This document shows positions 61,707-64,000 of a stretch of DNA of 64,000 bases, in pieces. Made by a program: the position numbers and the translations under genes. This stretch comes from an uncultured Actinomycetes bacterium (GTDB lineage: Bacteria; Actinomycetota; Acidimicrobiia; Acidimicrobiales; Ilumatobacteraceae): positions 1 to 64,000 of the forward strand of contig CAIQJP010000092.1 in the NCBI GenBank assembly GCA_903872155.1. Reading direction: 5' to 3'. The first letter of the stretch is position 1. Every line of letters starts with the position of its first letter. The notes under the pieces are model-generated. The model did not search any database. It was not told where the DNA came from and worked only from the letters and a program-made list of their open reading frames with translations.

Positions 61707-63398
61707 ATGGCTGTTCAATCTCTCTACCGCCGATATCGGCCGCAACGTTTCTCCGAACTCAAGGGTCAAGAACATGTTGTGCGCGCGCTCAAGAATGCAG
61801 TTGCCAACTCACGCGAGGGCCACGCCTATTTATTCTCTGGACCACGCGGTACGGGCAAAACCACCACCGCGCGAATTCTGGCCAAAGTTCTCAACTGTGA
61901 AAATCCACTTGATGGAGAACCATGTTGCGAATGTGGTTCGTGTTTGGCAGTACAAGAGGGCAACAGTTTTGATGTCATCGAACTTGACGCGGCAAGTAAC
62001 AACGGTGTTGAAGACATTCGCGAAATAATCGCAGCAGCTTCTCTTGGATCACCCGGACGACACAAGGTCTACATCCTTGATGAAGTGCACATGTTGTCCA
62101 AGGGTGCTTCGGCGGCGCTTCTGAAAACTCTTGAAGAACCACCGTCGCATGTTGTGTTTGTTTTGGCAACAACCGACCCCGAGAAAGTCGCCGAAACAAT
62201 TCGTAGTCGTACGCAACACTTGCAATTCCATTTGCTGCCAGTCGACGAACTTGAAGCCCATGTACGTTGGGTTGCGTCTGATGCCGGCATTGATATCAGC
62301 GATGAATCGATTCATGCAGTGCTTCGTCAAGGCGGTGGTTCGGCGCGTGACACGTTGTCAGCACTTGAACTCGCGGCAGCAACTGGTGGCATGGTTGATG
62401 AGGTCACGCCCGTCGACGAATTTGTTGATGCACTGATTGAGTACGACGCCGGCCGATTGTTGGCCGCCGTTGCGCACACCGTCAACTTCGGGCGTGATCC
62501 GCGCACCATTGTGAACGACTTGGTGCGACACATGCGTGATGCGTTCTTAACGCAGATGGCCCCCGAACTTGTGCAGTTGCCCGAAGATCGTGCGACTGAA
62601 GTTGCAGCACAAGCCGGCCGACTTGGCACACCGCGTATTGTCAAAGTCATCGAGACATTGGGTCTGGCAATTAACGACATGCGCAATGCACCCGACTCGC
62701 GAGTTGTTCTTGAGGTTGCATTAGTACGGCTCGTACATCGTGAATTGCAAATGGGAATTGAATCAATGTTGGCCCGAGTCGAAAGACTGGAAAAAGAACT
62801 GGAAAACCGGCCGCAAATCGCACCTGCACCAGTGAATCCATCAACGGGTCGTGCTGTTTTGGGTGGGCGAGTTGCGCAAGATCCAAGTGCGCCCGCCGTA
62901 CGTCCAGTAGCCCCTGCACCAAGTGCAGCTGCAGCAACTCCTGCTCCGACAACGACACCCGAGCCTGCGCCTGCTCCCGTGCCAGCATCAACAAGCGCAA
63001 TGTCAATCGCGACGGTTGTTGAAAAATGGAACGACGGTGTGATCGGCGAATTGAAAGGCATGCGTCGCGCGGTTGCTCAAATGGCCAAGCCTGTTGAACG
63101 CGATGGTCAATTAGTTCTGATGGTTGATAACGAACCGTCGGCGAAACGTGTGAATGAGTACATGCCCGATCTCTCGGCAGTCATCTTTAAGGTCGCAGGC
63201 GGCAAGTGTGCGATTGTTGTTGAAACTCGTTCTGAAGAACCGCGAGCGCCAAAAGCAAAAGTTGTTGAAGAAGTAGCCGAAGAAGAATTTGTTGACATCG
63301 AAGAAATCAAGCAGTTGCCAACCGTCTCGAATAAGGCAACCGAAACAAATTTGGCTGACGCGTTTCCTGGTTCTGAGATCCTGACTGAGGACGAATAA
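61707..63398 (+). CDS. dnaX: DNA polymerase III subunit gamma/tau
   Basis: 563 residues. [20 protein letters not shown] opens the clamp-loader ATPase; Walker [10 protein letters not shown] (45-53), zinc-binding cysteines C64, C73 or C74, C76 and C79, Walker B DEVHMLS and sensor IRSRTQHL follow. A Pro/Ala/Thr-rich linker (about 385-435) leads to a C-terminal domain for polymerase contact ([18 protein letters not shown]). ATG 61707 was chosen to match the family start; upstream codons are open but unsupported. recR begins two bases after the stop. No obvious A-rich frameshift site is seen. Confidence 0.95.
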   Translation: MAVQSLYRRYRPQRFSELKGQEHVVRALKNAVANSREGHAYLFSGPRGTGKTTTARILAKVLNCENPLDGEPCCECGSCLAVQEGNSFDVIELDAASNNGVEDIREIIAAASLGSPGRHKVYILDEVHMLSKGASAALLKTLEEPPSHVVFVLATTDPEKVAETIRSRTQHLQFHLLPVDELEAHVRWVASDAGIDISDESIHAVLRQGGGSARDTLSALELAAATGGMVDEVTPVDEFVDALIEYDAGRLLAAVAHTVNFGRDPRTIVNDLVRHMRDAFLTQMAPELVQLPEDRATEVAAQAGRLGTPRIVKVIETLGLAINDMRNAPDSRVVLEVALVRLVHRELQMGIESMLARVERLEKELENRPQIAPAPVNPSTGRAVLGGRVAQDPSAPAVRPVAPAPSAAAATPAPTTTPEPAPAPVPASTSAMSIATVVEKWNDGVIGELKGMRRAVAQMAKPVERDGQLVLMVDNEPSAKRVNEYMPDLSAVIFKVAGGKCAIVVETRSEEPRAPKAKVVEEVAEEEFVDIEEIKQLPTVSNKATETNLADAFPGSEILTEDE

Positions 63399-63400
63399 GA

Positions 63401-64000
63401 GTGGCTGCTTCGTACACCATTCCTGTACAAACGTTGATTGATCAACTTGGTCGCATGCCAGGTATCGGACCAAAGTCGGCCCAACGTATTGCCTTTCATC
63501 TGCTCAAACTTTCTGATGAAGATGTTGATCGTTTGGCATCAGCAATAACTGACGCCAAGGCACGCGTTCGATTCTGCGCGCGTTGTTTCAACTTTGCCGA
63601 AGACGAACTCTGTCCCATCTGTGCCGATCCTCGTCGTGATCCGTCGGTGTTGTGCGTTGTTGAAGAAAGTCGTGACATCATTGCTCTCGAACGCACTGGC
63701 GAATTTCGTGGTCGCTATCACGTATTGCTCGGTGTGATGAATCCCATTGATGGTGTCGGTCCCGATCAATTGAAAATTCGTGAACTCGTGATGCGTCTGT
63801 CGAATGAAGAGATCACCGAGATCATCGTGTGCACGAATCCCAATACCGAAGGCGAAGTGACGGCCTCGTACCTCAGCCGAATTTTGAAGCCCTTCAATAT
63901 CCGCATCACGCGACCAGCCTCGGGTTTGCCCGTGGGTGGCGATCTTGAGTATGCCGATGAGCTCACTTTGGGCCGGGCGATCAATGGTCGCCGCGTCATC
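63401..64000 (+). CDS. recR: Recombination protein RecR (runs to window edge)
   Basis: 200 codons are present with no stop before the right edge, about full family length. [13 protein letters not shown] is the helix-hairpin-helix, [16 protein letters not shown] the four-cysteine zinc finger, [12 protein letters not shown] begins the Toprim domain, and [19 protein letters not shown] is the conserved C-terminal motif. RecR acts with RecF and RecO to load RecA at gaps. GTG 63401 is the start, two bases after dnaX. The ybaB/ebfC gene that often lies between dnaX and recR is absent. Confidence 0.95.
   Translation, partial: MAASYTIPVQTLIDQLGRMPGIGPKSAQRIAFHLLKLSDEDVDRLASAITDAKARVRFCARCFNFAEDELCPICADPRRDPSVLCVVEESRDIIALERTGEFRGRYHVLLGVMNPIDGVGPDQLKIRELVMRLSNEEITEIIVCTNPNTEGEVTASYLSRILKPFNIRITRPASGLPVGGDLEYADELTLGRAINGRRVI

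Noticed and set aside
62327-63061. 244-codon minus-strand frame in dnaX
   Set aside because: It mirrors the Pro/Ala/Thr-rich dnaX linker and gives a Thr/Ala/Gly-rich translation typical of antisense to biased sequence.

Overview
The window looks like the chromosome of a free-living actinomycete, most likely an Acidimicrobiia-type lineage. The lineage is inferred from gene families, not from a marker gene. The families pointing that way are a short acyl-CoA carboxylase epsilon subunit beside its carboxyltransferase, a TIGR03085-type metal-binding protein, several luciferase-like (LLM) oxidoreductases, DUF1295 membrane proteins, an orphan WXG100 protein and many small GGDD-type lipoproteins. 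Coding density is very high, GTG starts are common, neighbouring genes often overlap by 4 bp, and Shine-Dalgarno sites of the GGAGG or GGGGG kind are frequent. I see no rRNA, tRNA, CRISPR array, insertion sequence or prophage. No stretch without a gene exceeds about 210 bp.

Left part (1-12 kb). A leftward set (SDR, CurA-like reductase, start of an ABC-F ATPase) is divergent from a TetR regulator. Rightward follows an apparent operon: a PNPOx-like split-barrel protein, a carotenoid/lignostilbene-type cleavage oxygenase, a Liv-type solute-binding lipoprotein and a LivH-LivM fusion permease. Behind it stand three small lipoproteins; the last two are a tandem duplication of a whole promoter-gene-terminator cassette. 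Then comes a lipoprotein plus secreted-protein pair of unknown function.

Middle part (11-38 kb). An EamA transporter, a GGDEF protein with a decayed EAL domain, two DUF1295 proteins flanking an acyltransferase, a YczE-like membrane protein, CoA-transferase, SDR, M20 amidohydrolase, Nudix, WXG100, a thiamine-binding-type protein with an HTH partner, a NodB lipoprotein, HAD, MscS, a cytosolic glycan set (GH29 fucosidase, GH3, sulfatase, two MBL-fold proteins), oligoribonuclease, dUTPase, PlsC, cytidine deaminase, DeoC, aminotransferase, omega-amidase and MsrA.

Right part (38-64 kb). All genes from about 52.4 kb down to 38.8 kb run leftward: a Liv uptake operon with a rare LivH-LivM-LivG triple fusion, LivF, CoA-transferase, nucleoside deoxyribosyltransferase, then a chain of overlapping glycan genes (GT32-like, GT2, flippase, GT4, DUF2334, GT4, acetyltransferase). 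After this come three LLM oxidoreductases with a cyclase-family protein, a metallophosphoesterase, AccE and the carboxyltransferase, a CopC-CopD fusion lacking the usual copper ligands, dnaX, and recR running off the right edge.

The themes are uptake and breakdown of organic acids, apocarotenoid or aromatic compounds and glycans through CoA, flavin and Liv-type systems, plus nucleoside salvage and export of a surface glycan. Most substrates are inferred, not shown.
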